Shown: positions 8,647 to 17,117, counted from the first letter of the stretch. The stretch: DNA of 40,834 nucleotides from Rhizobiales bacterium Ga0077537 (GCA_001464955.1 LNEM01000002.1:1-40834); one strand, 5' to 3'. Made by a program: numbers and translations. Notes: a model not told the origin generated them from the letters alone.

Positions 8647-9923
8647 GCAAAGAACTTGTGTGCCTTGATCAATGCCTCGGCAAGGGCATCGACCTCGGAT
8701 TTCGTATTGTAAAGTCCAAACGATGCGCGACACACGGCCGAGACGCCGAGATGCTGCATCAGCGGCTGCGCGCAGGCATGACCAGCCCGCACGGCCACCC
8801 CGGACCGATCGATGATCGTCGACACGTCGTGGGGATGAACGCCGTCGATGTTGAAGGCGACGATCGCCCCTTTGCCCGGCGCGTGGCCGTAGATCTTGAG
8901 CCAGTTCATGCCCGACAGACGCTCGTGCGCATAGGCGACGAGTTCGGCCTCGTGCCGCGCGATCTGCTCGCGCCCGATATTCATCATGTAATCGAGGGCC
9001 ACGCCGAGTCCGATGGCCTGGACGATCGGCGGCGTTCCGGCCTCGAACTTGTGCGGTGCCTGCCCGTACGTCACGGCTTCGGTCGTGACAGTTTCGATCA
9101 TGTCACCGCCCCCGAGGAACGGCCGCATGGCTTCGAGATGGCGAGCCTTGGCGTAGAGCACGCCGATCCCCGTCGGCCCATAGACCTTGTGGCCCGTGAA
9201 GACGAAGAAATCGCAATCGAGGTCCGCGACATCGATGGGCAGGTGAACGGCCGACTGGCTTCCGTCGATCAGGACCGGCACACCCGCCGCGTGCGCCATC
9301 GCCACGATTTCCTTGGCCGGCGTCACGGTGCCGAGCACGTTCGACATCTGCGTCACGGCGATCATGCGCGTGCGCGGTGAGATGTGCTTGCGCAGCGCCT
9401 CGACGTCGAGCTCACCGATCCCCGTGATCGGCACCCACTTAAGCACGCAGCCTTGCCGCTCCCTGAGGAAGTGCCACGGCACGATATTGGCGTGGTGCTC
9501 CATGATCGTGACGATGATCTCGTCACCGGCCTTGAACGTCGCCCCGAGGCTCGACGCGACGAGATTGATGCCCTCGGTGGCGTTCTTGGTGAAGATGATC
9601 TCGTTCTCGGAGCCGGCATTGAGGAACCGGCGCACGGTTTCCCGAGACGCCTCGAACCGCTGCGTCGCCGTGTTCGAAAGGTAATGCAGCCCCCGGTGCA
9701 CGTTCGCATATTCGAGCTTGTAGGCCGTCTCGATGGCCTCGATGACGACGGCGGGCTTCTGCGCAGACGCCCCGTTGTCGAGATAGACGAGCGGCTTGCC
9801 GTGCACCTGCAGCGACAGGATCGGAAAATCCTTCCGGATCCGCTCGACGTCGAGGGAACTGCTGGCCGCGCCGATGGCCTGCCCTTTCGGACCCGCCCCG
9901 CTCGCTGCGCCCATGTCGGTCAT
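8643..9923 (-). CDS. sufS: SufS-type (group II) cysteine desulfurase
   Basis: A PLP enzyme that converts cysteine to alanine and passes persulfide sulfur to the SufBCD scaffold. The 426-residue product has the group II layout: FPILSLQVHGKPLVYLDNGA at the N-terminus, the PLP lysine in FTGHKVYGPTG (Lys246), and the catalytic cysteine in RAGHACAQPLM (Cys384) on the short RxGHHC-like loop. The ATG at 9923 overlaps the sufD stop by ATGA; the frame is open for another 190 codons upstream, but that part is antisense-like noise within sufD. No SufE or SufU partner is seen in the window. Confidence 0.95.
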   Translation of the reverse strand: MTDMGAASGAGPKGQAIGAASSSLDVERIRKDFPILSLQVHGKPLVYLDNGASAQKPAVVIEAIETAYKLEYANVHRGLHYLSNTATQRFEASRETVRRFLNAGSENEIIFTKNATEGINLVASSLGATFKAGDEIIVTIMEHHANIVPWHFLRERQGCVLKWVPITGIGELDVEALRKHISPRTRMIAVTQMSNVLGTVTPAKEIVAMAHAAGVPVLIDGSQSAVHLPIDVADLDCDFFVFTGHKVYGPTGIGVLYAKARHLEAMRPFLGGGDMIETVTTEAVTYGQAPHKFEAGTPPIVQAIGLGVALDYMMNIGREQIARHEAELVAYAHERLSGMNWLKIYGHAPGKGAIVAFNIDGVHPHDVSTIIDRSGVAVRAGHACAQPLMQHLGVSAVCRASFGLYNTKSEVDALAEALIKAHKFFA

Positions 9924-11230
9924 AGGTCTGCTCCCAGCCACGTGATCACGACGCTCCGGGCAACGGCTCGAATATCGTCGTTCTCGATCTTCTCGAGCGT
10001 CTCGAGCGCAAAGCTTTCGATGAGCAGCGACCTGGCCTCGGCGAGCCCGATGCCCCGCGACCTCAGATAGAAGAGCATGCTCTCGTCGAGCTCCGCCGCC
10101 GTCGCGCCGTGACCGCAGGCCACGTCGTCGGCATAGATCTCGAGCTCGGGCTTGGAATAGAACTCCACGTCGTCGGCGAGCAGCAGCGCCTGCGACATCT
10201 GCTTGCCGTCCGTCTTCTGGGCTTCCGGCGCGACGATCACCTTGCCCTGGAATACGGCCCGCGCCCTGTCGTCGAGCACGGCCTTGAACAGTTCCCGGCT
10301 TTCGCAGCCCGTGGCGATGTGGTCGACGACCAGAGTCGTATCCACATGGTCGTCGCCGCGCCCGAGCATCAGCCCCGATACGTCGAACTTCGCGTCGGCA
10401 CCCGGCAGCCGTGCCACGATGTCGTTGCGGACGAACCCGGCCCCCGCGGTCAACTGGAACCCGCGATAGACGGTGGCCGCACCAAGTTCCAGATCCCACA
10501 GCGACAGGTGCGTCGCCGCGCTGATTTCGCGATCGATCTTGATGTGCGCGACCTCGGCGCCATCCCCGGCGACCAGCCGCGTCGCCGTCGAGGTCTGCAC
10601 GGCAGCCGTGCCGATCCGCGCATGCACTTCGACGAGGTCGATCCTCGCGTTCGCGGCGACCTCGATCAGATTGCGTGTGGTCACACGCCGCGGCTCACGC
10701 GCGGTGTGCAGATAGAGGATCACCAGCAGCCGACCGGCCAGCTTCCGCGCCCCATCGACCGAGATCACGGCGCCGTCACTTGCGAAAGCCTCGTTCAAGG
10801 CCAGCAGCGGATTGGCGCCGGCGATTGCCGAGAATGCGGCATCGTCGGTCGGCTGGCCGGTTGCGAAGCGCCGGAACGTTACTCCCGCGATCTCGGAACT
10901 CGACAGGCTCTGGACGAAGGCACCGTCCACGAACACGAGACGATCCGCATCGAGGCTCGCGACCGGGCCGAGCGCCGCTTCGATGGCGTTCGCATCCACG
11001 ATCGGCGCCTGTACGTCGGCCGGCGCGAACGCCGTCTTCAGGGCGCTGCGCACGTCGCTGTACTTGAATTCCTCGATCCGGCGATGAGGCAAGCCCGTTT
11101 CGCGGAACCGGTCCATCGCAGCAGCGCGCCGCGCGGCGGCAACTCCGGTCCCAGGCAGCGATGAAGCCACGGCCGCGAATTGCCGCGCCAAGGCTTCCTC
11201 GGCCTCCGTTTTCATGAGCGTGACGATCAT
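9920..11230 (-). CDS. sufD: Fe-S assembly scaffold subunit SufD
   Basis: 436 residues. Partner of SufB and SufC in the SufBC2D scaffold that builds 4Fe-4S clusters. The C-terminal beta-helix/helical core is recognisable: a HGATAAELDESMLFYLRSRG segment, then GLAEARSLLIESFALETLEKI. The N-terminal half (RFRETGLPHRRIEEFKYSDVR) has the SufD-type FRxxGLP...EEFKYSD signature. The ATG at 11230 has GAAGGGA four bases upstream; an in-frame ATG at 11215 is a weaker alternative. It lies 54 bases after sufC and overlaps sufS. Confidence 0.93.
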   Translation of the reverse strand: MIVTLMKTEAEEALARQFAAVASSLPGTGVAAARRAAAMDRFRETGLPHRRIEEFKYSDVRSALKTAFAPADVQAPIVDANAIEAALGPVASLDADRLVFVDGAFVQSLSSSEIAGVTFRRFATGQPTDDAAFSAIAGANPLLALNEAFASDGAVISVDGARKLAGRLLVILYLHTAREPRRVTTRNLIEVAANARIDLVEVHARIGTAAVQTSTATRLVAGDGAEVAHIKIDREISAATHLSLWDLELGAATVYRGFQLTAGAGFVRNDIVARLPGADAKFDVSGLMLGRGDDHVDTTLVVDHIATGCESRELFKAVLDDRARAVFQGKVIVAPEAQKTDGKQMSQALLLADDVEFYSKPELEIYADDVACGHGATAAELDESMLFYLRSRGIGLAEARSLLIESFALETLEKIENDDIRAVARSVVITWLGADL

Positions 11231-11284
11231 TTCGTCCCTTCAGGTCATCCAATGGGCAGTATGAAAGCGGGATGAGCTGACGGC

Positions 11285-12040
11285 TCAGGCCGCTTTCCCC
11301 GCAAAACCCGCATACCCGCTCTTCTCGAGTTCGAGCGCGAGTTCCTTGCCGCCGGTCTTCTGGATACGTCCGTGGGCCAGCACATGGACCTTGTCCGGCA
11401 CGATAAAATCGAGAAGCCGCTGGTAGTGCGTGATGACCAGCATCGAGCGACCCGGCCCGCGCAGACGGTTGGCGCCATCGGCCACGATGCGAATGGCGTC
11501 GATATCGAGGCCGGAGTCGGTCTCGTCGAGCACGCACAGCGACGGATCGAGCATCGTCATCTGAAGCACTTCCATGCGCTTCTTCTCGCCGCCCGAGAAG
11601 CCGACATTCAACGGACGCTTCAGCATTTCGTCCGTCACCCCGAGTTCGGCAGCCTTGGCGCGGATGAGGCGAAGGAAGTCTGGCGTCGTCAGCTCGGCCT
11701 GCCCCCGCTTCTTCTTGAGGGAATTGAGCGCCGTGCGCAGGAACGTCATCGTCGCGACGCCGGGAATCTCGATCGGATACTGAAACGCGAGGAACACGCC
11801 CGCCGCCGCCCGCTCGTCAGGCTCCATCTCGAGGATCGATGTGCCGTTCCACAGGATGTCACCGCCCGTCACTTCGTAGCCGTCGCGCCCTGCGATCACA
11901 TAGGCCAACGTCGACTTGCCTGAGCCGTTCGGCCCCATGATGGCATGGACTTCGCCATCGGGAACCGAAAGCGTGACCCCCTTGAGGATCTCTTTTCCAT
12001 CTTCGGCGATACGGACTGTGAGGTCCTTGATCTCGAGCAT
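11285..12040 (-). CDS. sufC: Fe-S assembly ATPase SufC
   Basis: The ABC-type ATPase of the SufBC2D scaffold; its ATP cycle remodels SufB-SufD so the cluster can form. 251 residues, near the E. coli length. Visible motifs: Walker A GPNGSGKST (36-44), the Q-loop FLAFQYP, the SufC-specific signature FSGGEKKRMEVLQ, Walker B LCVLDETDSGLD and the H-loop VITHYQR. There are three consecutive ATG codons (12046, 12043, 12040) after AGGAG. The third has the best spacing and I use it. Its leader is unusually long for this operon and contains two hairpins. Confidence 0.95.
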   Translation of the reverse strand: MLEIKDLTVRIAEDGKEILKGVTLSVPDGEVHAIMGPNGSGKSTLAYVIAGRDGYEVTGGDILWNGTSILEMEPDERAAAGVFLAFQYPIEIPGVATMTFLRTALNSLKKKRGQAELTTPDFLRLIRAKAAELGVTDEMLKRPLNVGFSGGEKKRMEVLQMTMLDPSLCVLDETDSGLDIDAIRIVADGANRLRGPGRSMLVITHYQRLLDFIVPDKVHVLAHGRIQKTGGKELALELEKSGYAGFAGKAA

Positions 12041-12063
12041 CATCATCTCCTGTCGGGCTTGGA

Positions 12064-12085
12064 CCGAGCCCTGACGTGGGCTCGG
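12064..12085 (-). other. Hairpin just upstream of the sufC ribosome-binding site
   Basis: CCGAGCCC (12064-12071) and GGGCTCGG (12078-12085) form a perfect 8-bp stem with a 6-base loop. In the transcript it ends 12 bases before the AGGAG of sufC. No U-tract follows, so an RNA processing, stabilising or translation-tuning element is more likely than a terminator. Confidence 0.45.
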
Positions 12086-12142
12086 CTTGGCCGATTCTTG
12101 ATGTCGGTTGCCCACGGGGCTCCGACGTGATCTGTTTGACAG

Positions 12143-12165
12143 CCGGCCTCCTCGTTGAAGGCCGG
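12143..12165 (-). other. Second hairpin in the sufC leader
   Basis: CCGGCCT (12143-12149) pairs with AGGCCGG (12159-12165) around 9 bases. It lies between the small unknown gene and sufC, and no T-run follows on the minus strand. Confidence 0.35.
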
Positions 12166-12265
12166 TTGCACTCATGGTCTCGTTTGCGACCCAGTCGCCT
12201 GGTTCGCGGAACTCCCGATCGGTCGGATCAGCCAGCCTGAAAAGCTTGGCCGAGCCCTACCACGG

Positions 12266-12532
12266 TCAGTTCCTGGTCGTCTGGAACTCCAGCTCGGACG
12301 TGTAGAGCACACCGAGCCAGTCACAGCTGTCGGGCGAGCGCTCCGCGAACTCGACGAGGAAGGCGCGACCCTGATCGAGGCTCTCGAGCACGGTCACCTG
12401 GGCGCCAGGCAGAAGCTTCAGGTCGACCCTCTTGTTGGACAAGGCATTGCGCCGCTGACACTCATCGGTGTCGATCTCCCGCAATAGCGTTGCGGTCTTC
12501 ATGATCTCACCGAACCCAGCCGCGTCACTCAT
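12266..12532 (-). CDS. Small unknown protein encoded between sufB and sufC
   Basis: 88 residues, no signal peptide, no TM segment, acidic. GGAG lies 7 bases upstream of the ATG at 12532, and third codon positions are strongly G/C, so I believe it is coding. The core (VDLKLLPGAQVTVLESLDQGRAFLVEFAERS) reads like a small SH3-like beta barrel and faintly resembles DUF4926-type proteins (a glycine-led strand, then a VEF strand). That likeness is weak, and the function is unknown. A second ATG at 12502 would give 78 residues. It is on the same strand as the suf genes and is flanked by spacers of 248 and 225 bases, both with hairpins, which is odd in an otherwise tight operon. Confidence 0.6.
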   Translation of the reverse strand: MSDAAGFGEIMKTATLLREIDTDECQRRNALSNKRVDLKLLPGAQVTVLESLDQGRAFLVEFAERSPDSCDWLGVLYTSELEFQTTRN

Positions 12533-12600
12533 CGAACGTCTCCATCATCTGAGATCCCGGCCCGAATGACCGGCACCCCTCGTTTCACTCCCCACTCAAG

Positions 12601-12646
12601 ACCGGGTTCACCCCGGTTCGACGCCCACGGGCGCGGTATGCGCCCG
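12601..12646 (-). other. Pair of hairpins downstream of sufB
   Basis: Two adjacent perfect stems: ACCGGG (12601-12606)/CCCGGT (12612-12617) with a 5-base loop, and CGGGCGC (12628-12634)/GCGCCCG (12640-12646) with a 5-base loop. They lie 135-180 bases past the sufB stop on the transcribed strand and have no T-tract. They could protect the sufB 3' end or attenuate downstream genes. The rest of the 248-base gap (12533-12780) shows nothing else I can support. Confidence 0.45.
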
Positions 12647-12780
12647 AAGCGTTGGGCTGACTTTCGGTCCGGCGTCGGGAGCCGGTCGTCGAAGGCCCGC
12701 CATTTGCGCGATCCGCCCGTTCAGGCGAACCAATCCACCATCACGCGACTGAGCCGCCGCGCCTGCAGGCCTGAGCCACG

Positions 12781-14301
12781 TCAGCCGACGCTGCCCTCGA
12801 GGCTGATGCCGATGAGCTTCTGCGTCTCCGCCATGAATTCCATCGGGAGTTGCTGCAGCACGTCGCGCACGAAGCCGTTGACGATGAGCGCCACCGCTTC
12901 TTCGTCGCTGAGCCCGCGCTGACGGCAGTAGAAGAGCTTGTCGTCCGAAATCTTGGACGTGGTTGCTTCGTGCTCGAAGTGGGCCGAGGAATTCTTGGCC
13001 TCGAGATAAGGCACGGTGTGCGCGCCGCAGCGATTGCCGATGAGCAGGCTGTCGCAATTTGTGAAATTGCGCGCATTGGTGGCCTTCCGGTGCGCTGATA
13101 CGAGGCCGCGATATGTATTCTGCGAATGACCGGCCGCAATTCCCTTGGAGATGATGCGGCTCGACGTGTTGCGGCCAAGGTGGATCATCTTCGTGCCGCT
13201 GTCCACCTGCTGGCGGCCATTCGAGATGGCGATCGAGTAGAATTCGCCGCGACTGCCGTCACCACGCAGGATGCAACTCGGATACTTCCACGTGATCGCG
13301 GAGCCTGTTTCCACCTGTGTCCAGGAGATCTTCGAATTCCGCCCGCGGCAATCCCCGCGCTTGGTGACGAAGTTGTACACCCCGCCTTTGCCGTTCTTGT
13401 CACCCGGATACCAGTTCTGAACGGTCGAGTATTTGATTTCCGCGTCGTCGAGAGCGATCAGCTCGACGACGGCTGCATGGAGCTGGTTCTCGTCCCGCAT
13501 CGGGGCCGTGCAGCCCTCGAGATAGGACACGTAGCTGCCCTTGTCGGCGATGATGAGTGTCCGCTCGAACTGCCCCGTGTTGCGCTCGTTGATGCGGAAG
13601 TATGTCGACAGTTCCATCGGGCAACGCACGCCCTCCGGGATGTAGACGAACGAGCCGTCCGAGAAGACTGCCGAGTTGAGCGCCGCATAATAGTTGTCAG
13701 ACTGGGGAACCACGGAGCCCAGATACTTCCGTACCAGTTCGGGATGCTCCCGCATGGCTTCCGAGATCGAGCAGAAGATCACCCCGGCTTTGGCGAGTTC
13801 CTTGCGGAACGTGGTAACGACCGAGACGGAATCGAACACGGCGTCGACTGCAACCCGGCCCGCCATGCTCTGGTAGCCGTCGGCCTGGTCGAGCCCCGAC
13901 GGCTCGCCCTGCTTCCGGACGCCCGCCAGGATTTCCTGTTCTTTCAGAGGGATGCCAAGCTTCGCGTAGGTCGCGAGCAGCTCCGGGTCGACCTCATCGA
14001 GCGACTTCGGCCCTTCGGTCGACTTCGGCGCCGAATAGTAGTGCAGGTCCTGGAAATCGATCTTCGGGTAGTCGACCTTGGCCCAGGTCGGTTCCGTCAT
14101 GGCGAGCCACCGCTCGAAAGCATCGAGGCGCCAGGCGAGCATCCATTCGGGCTCGGACTTCTTCGCCGAGATGAAACGGACGATATCCTCGTTGAGGCCT
14201 TTCGGCGCCTTGACGCTCTCGATCGTCGTCTCGAACCCGTACTTGTACTTGTCCACATCCAGGGCGTGGACCTGCTCGACCGTCTCGCGTACCGCGGGCA
14301 T
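12781..14301 (-). CDS. sufB: Fe-S assembly scaffold subunit SufB
   Basis: 506 residues, full length for the SufB family. Together with SufC and SufD it forms the scaffold on which 4Fe-4S clusters are built. Typical segments are the N-terminal [11 protein letters not shown] and [14 protein letters not shown], the [35 protein letters not shown] block, [29 protein letters not shown], and the C-terminal [28 protein letters not shown]. The ATG at 14301 follows GGAGAGGCGA. It lies 24 bases after the upstream desulfurase gene, so it is in the same operon. Confidence 0.97.
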   Translation of the reverse strand: MPAVRETVEQVHALDVDKYKYGFETTIESVKAPKGLNEDIVRFISAKKSEPEWMLAWRLDAFERWLAMTEPTWAKVDYPKIDFQDLHYYSAPKSTEGPKSLDEVDPELLATYAKLGIPLKEQEILAGVRKQGEPSGLDQADGYQSMAGRVAVDAVFDSVSVVTTFRKELAKAGVIFCSISEAMREHPELVRKYLGSVVPQSDNYYAALNSAVFSDGSFVYIPEGVRCPMELSTYFRINERNTGQFERTLIIADKGSYVSYLEGCTAPMRDENQLHAAVVELIALDDAEIKYSTVQNWYPGDKNGKGGVYNFVTKRGDCRGRNSKISWTQVETGSAITWKYPSCILRGDGSRGEFYSIAISNGRQQVDSGTKMIHLGRNTSSRIISKGIAAGHSQNTYRGLVSAHRKATNARNFTNCDSLLIGNRCGAHTVPYLEAKNSSAHFEHEATTSKISDDKLFYCRQRGLSDEEAVALIVNGFVRDVLQQLPMEFMAETQKLIGISLEGSVG

Positions 14302-14325
14302 TCGCCTCTCCTTGTGTGTCCGACT

Positions 14326-15453
14326 TCAGGCTGCGCGACGGCCTACGGCCGCCGTCGTGTGCCAAGCCCTCAGGAATGCTGTAATGTCGTCGGCGGTTGT
14401 GGTCCGTCCGACGCTGATGCGCAACGAAGCGCTCGCGACGCTGTCGTCGTAACCCATCGCCTGCAGAACCCGGCTTCGCACCACCTTGCCCGACGAGCAT
14501 GCCGCGCCCGAGCTGATCGCAAAGCCCGCCAGATCGAAAGCCGCGACGAGCAACTCCGCTGGCTGCCCCGGAACGGCAACGCAAGTGGTGTTGGGAAGTC
14601 GCCGTGTCTCATGGCCCAGTACGACGAGAGACGGTGAAATGGATCGAAGGCCGGCTTCAAGTTGCTCCCGCATCCCGTCGAGATGCTCTTGCGCCGCCAC
14701 CAACTCCGCCTTTGCGATGCGCGCCGCCGCGCCGAACCCGACGATGGCGGCCACGTTCTCCGTGCCAGCCCGCTGCCGTCGCTCCTGTCCACCACCTGCG
14801 AGCAGCGGCGAAAGGCCTTGTCCCGGCTTGCTGACGAGCGCGCCGATGCCCTTCGGCCCGCCGATCTTGTGCGCCGACAGGGTCACGAAGCTCGCGCCGA
14901 GTTCGGTAACGGAGAACGCAATGCGTCCAGCCGCCTGCACAGCATCGCAAAGCACGGGCACACCGCGCTCCGCCGCCATCCGGACGACATCCGCGACCGG
15001 CTGAACCACGCCCGTTTCGTTGTTGGCAAGCTGCAGCACCGCAAGCGTGCGGCCCCCGTCACGGAGGCGATCGAGCGCCGCGCCGAAAGCATCCATCGAC
15101 ACCAGGCCCGACCGCTCGGCCGGCACCACGACACGCTGAGCACCGCTGGCGTCGATCGCGGACAGAACGCTGTCGTGCTCGATGTCCGAGGCGATCACGG
15201 TGTCCCATCCGGACCGGATCACCCAGTTGTTGGCTTCCGTCGCGCCGCTCGTGAAGGCGACGTGCGTCGGCTCCGCGCCCACGAGCCGGGCGACGTCCGA
15301 CCGCGCCTGTTCGATCATGTAACGCGCCCGTCGCCCTTCGGTGTGGATGGAGGACGGATTGCCGATCGCGTCGAGCGCCGCGATCATCACGTCGCGCGCT
15401 TCCGGCAAGATCGGCGCCGTCGCATTCCAATCGAGGTAGACGCGATGGGTCAT
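14326..15453 (-). CDS. IscS/NifS-type (group I) cysteine desulfurase
   Basis: A second cysteine desulfurase, 375 residues. The N-terminus MTHRVYLDWNATAPILPEA is typical of the NifS/IscS group. The PLP lysine is in SAHKIGGPKG (Lys196) and the catalytic cysteine in SSGAACSSGK (Cys319), on the longer flexible loop of group I enzymes. It is shorter than E. coli IscS (404) and lacks an IscU-docking C-terminal tail, so it is better called IscS-like than IscS. The start ATG at 15453 overlaps the iscR stop by ATGA. Having both group I and group II desulfurases in one suf operon is known in alphaproteobacteria; sulfur delivery to SufB or tRNA thiolation are both possible. Confidence 0.9.
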   Translation of the reverse strand: MTHRVYLDWNATAPILPEARDVMIAALDAIGNPSSIHTEGRRARYMIEQARSDVARLVGAEPTHVAFTSGATEANNWVIRSGWDTVIASDIEHDSVLSAIDASGAQRVVVPAERSGLVSMDAFGAALDRLRDGGRTLAVLQLANNETGVVQPVADVVRMAAERGVPVLCDAVQAAGRIAFSVTELGASFVTLSAHKIGGPKGIGALVSKPGQGLSPLLAGGGQERRQRAGTENVAAIVGFGAAARIAKAELVAAQEHLDGMREQLEAGLRSISPSLVVLGHETRRLPNTTCVAVPGQPAELLVAAFDLAGFAISSGAACSSGKVVRSRVLQAMGYDDSVASASLRISVGRTTTADDITAFLRAWHTTAAVGRRAA

Positions 15454-15923
15454 CGCTGAGCCCCACGATCGACAGCCCCGGCCCACGCCGCTTCTCCCGC
15501 CGCGGGAAGTTGTCCGGGGATTCCCGTCAAGACGTCATTGAGGGTGGTCCGGCTGAGAAACGCCTCGATTTGACCGCCGAGCGCCTCCCAGAGATTGTGC
15601 GTCAGGCACCGCTCACCCTGCATGCACGTCTCGCCCGCGTGCCCCATGCAGCGGGTCATGCGGACGCCTTCCTCGACGGCGGCCATGATTTCGGAGATCG
15701 TTATGTCGGCAGGTGAACGGCCGAGCTTATAGCCGCCGCTGCGTCCGCGAGCGCTTTCGACGAGCCCCGCCTTGCGCAGCTGCTGGAAGATCTGCTCGAG
15801 ATAAGCGACCGTGATCTTCTGCCGTTCGGAGATTTGCGACAAAGGCACCGACGTGTCGCCGCCCCGCAGTGCGAGGTCGGCCATGGCCATGACGGCATAC
15901 CGTCCGCGTGTCGTAAGCTCCAC
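15450..15923 (-). CDS. iscR: Rrf2-family Fe-S-sensing regulator IscR (GTG start)
   Basis: 157 residues. Winged-helix DNA-binding domain at the N-terminus (ELTTRGRYAVMAMADLAL, then the YLEQIFQQLRKAGLVESARGRSGGYKL recognition region and wing). Cluster ligands are Cys92, Cys100, Cys106 and probably His109. E. coli IscR has Cys92, Cys98, Cys104 and His107, so here the first Cys spacing is two residues longer. The GTG at 15923 has GGAG seven bases upstream and gives the family N-terminus. The open frame continues upstream to 16268 with a Cys-rich stretch. First gene of the suf cluster; it probably represses its own promoter when loaded with 2Fe-2S. Confidence 0.92.
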   Translation of the reverse strand: MELTTRGRYAVMAMADLALRGGDTSVPLSQISERQKITVAYLEQIFQQLRKAGLVESARGRSGGYKLGRSPADITISEIMAAVEEGVRMTRCMGHAGETCMQGERCLTHNLWEALGGQIEAFLSRTTLNDVLTGIPGQLPAAGEAAWAGAVDRGAQR

Positions 15924-16127
15924 AACGAAACTCCACTGATCGATCGCACGACGACAGGTGCGGGTGCAAACGAACGGACTGACGCACATGCGCACGCACA
16001 GACGCTGCCCGCAGGCGTGAAAGTGCTTGCAACACGCGCCGGACTGCGTGCAAAGAAACCCGGCCCGCAGGCTGGAGCCTGATCCCAGCCCATCCCGGCC
16101 GACCCGGCCCGGTATGTTGGAACCATT

Positions 16128-16140
16128 CCAGACTAGCTGG
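16128..16140. promoter_or_regulatory. Imperfect palindrome at the predicted iscR transcription start
   Basis: CCAGACTAGCTGG has arms CCAG and CTGG with a 5-base centre. It sits just downstream of the predicted -10 element on the minus strand. Read on the plus strand, ATTCCAGACT (16125-16134) matches 8 of 10 positions of an IscR type-1 half-site. It may be a second regulator site. Confidence 0.35.
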
Positions 16141-16173
16141 TATATGGAAATTCCGAGCGAGACAGTCAAGTAT
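16141..16173 (-). promoter_or_regulatory. iscR promoter with IscR type-1-like operator
   Basis: On the minus strand TTGACT (16169-16164) is followed after 17 bases by CATATA (16146-16141), a good sigma-70 pair. The 25 bases at 16149-16173 match the published E. coli IscR type-1 consensus at about 19 positions by eye. The right half AGTCAAGTAT matches all ten and the left half is poor. The operator covers the -35 element, the arrangement expected for autorepression. Confidence 0.6.
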
Positions 16174-16298
16174 TTTCGGGAGGCAACGGCAAACGCATGC
16201 TCGTAGACCCCCGACGCCCGGTCGGGATGCGCGTGACGCTTGCGTCCGCCATCACCGTCCGACAGCAAGAGACGAACGCTTCAGATTAAGGTCGACCG

Positions 16299-16967
16299 AT
16301 GCCCGAGATCATCATCAATGGCCCGGCGGGCCGCATCGAAGCCCGGTACCACCATGCCGGCCGCATCGACAGCCCGATCGCGCTGATGCTCCACCCGCAT
16401 CCGCAGTTCGGCGGTACGATGAACAATCAGATCGTCTACAACATCTACTATGCGTTCGTGGAGCGGGGATTCTCCGTTCTGCGCTTCAACTTCCGTGGCG
16501 TCGGGCGAAGCCAGGGCTTCTTCGACAATGGTCCGGGCGAGCTCGCCGATGCGGCCTCGGCCCTCGATTGGCTCCAGCTCCAGAACCCGGATTCGCGGTC
16601 GTGCTGGATCTCGGGCGTATCGTTCGGCACCTGGATCGCCATGCAGCTCCTGATGCGTCGTCCCGAGATCGACGGCTTCATCTGCGTCGCGCCGCCGGCC
16701 AATCTCTACGACTTCAATTTCCTCGCCCCGTGTCCGTCATCCGGGCTTTTGATCAGCGGCGAGAAGGACAAGGTCGTGCCTTGGAACTCCGTGGCTGAGC
16801 TTTCGACCAAAACCAAGACCCAGAAGGGCATCAAGATCGAGCATGCGGTAATCGCCGGCGCCAACCATTTCTTCGCCGATCAGCTCGACGAGATGAAAGG
16901 TCTGGTGGGCGACTATGTGGACAAGCGCATGGTCGAGATCCTGGCCGCCAAGCAGGAGAAGGAGTGA
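16299..16967 (+). CDS. Alpha/beta hydrolase (COG2945-like)
   Basis: 222 residues, cytoplasmic, no signal peptide. A compact alpha/beta hydrolase fold: ALMLHPHPQFGGTMNN near the N-terminus (oxyanion region), RFNFRGVGRSQG, the nucleophile elbow GVSFG with Ser108, an acid-bearing SGEKDKVVPW strand, and a terminal His in GANHFFADQ. The substrate is unknown; esterase or peptidase activity is possible. In many Hyphomicrobiales a hydrolase of this type sits next to the suf cluster, as here, divergent from iscR. The ATG at 16299 gives the standard N-terminus for this group. Confidence 0.82.
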   Translation: MPEIIINGPAGRIEARYHHAGRIDSPIALMLHPHPQFGGTMNNQIVYNIYYAFVERGFSVLRFNFRGVGRSQGFFDNGPGELADAASALDWLQLQNPDSRSCWISGVSFGTWIAMQLLMRRPEIDGFICVAPPANLYDFNFLAPCPSSGLLISGEKDKVVPWNSVAELSTKTKTQKGIKIEHAVIAGANHFFADQLDEMKGLVGDYVDKRMVEILAAKQEKE

Positions 16968-17117
16968 GGCGCAGGCTCATCGGAGCCCCGGCCCGCCTTG
17001 CAAGACCGGCATCATCGGGCCCTCGGCCTCAAATCGATCATAACTGACCGCTAGGAGCCGCCCGGGAACAACGTCCGTCGCGGGGGATGATCGCGACGGC
17101 GAGCGTAGAGGTGGGAC

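Larger units (their letters stand above)
15924..16298. other. Divergent region upstream of iscR and the hydrolase gene
   Basis: 375 bases. It holds the predicted iscR promoter and operators (16128-16173) and a roughly 200-base iscR leader. The leader frame in phase with iscR has no stop and contains eight Cys codons within 15954-16052. A promoter for the plus-strand hydrolase was not recognised. Confidence 0.5.

Noticed and set aside
9924-10499. 190-codon upstream extension of sufS
   Set aside because: It lies inside sufD in another frame. The ATG at 9923 gives the family N-terminus and an ATGA overlap.
13126-14637. 503-codon plus-strand frame opposite sufB
   Set aside because: Antisense shadow of sufB and the upstream desulfurase; no motif and no ribosome-binding site.
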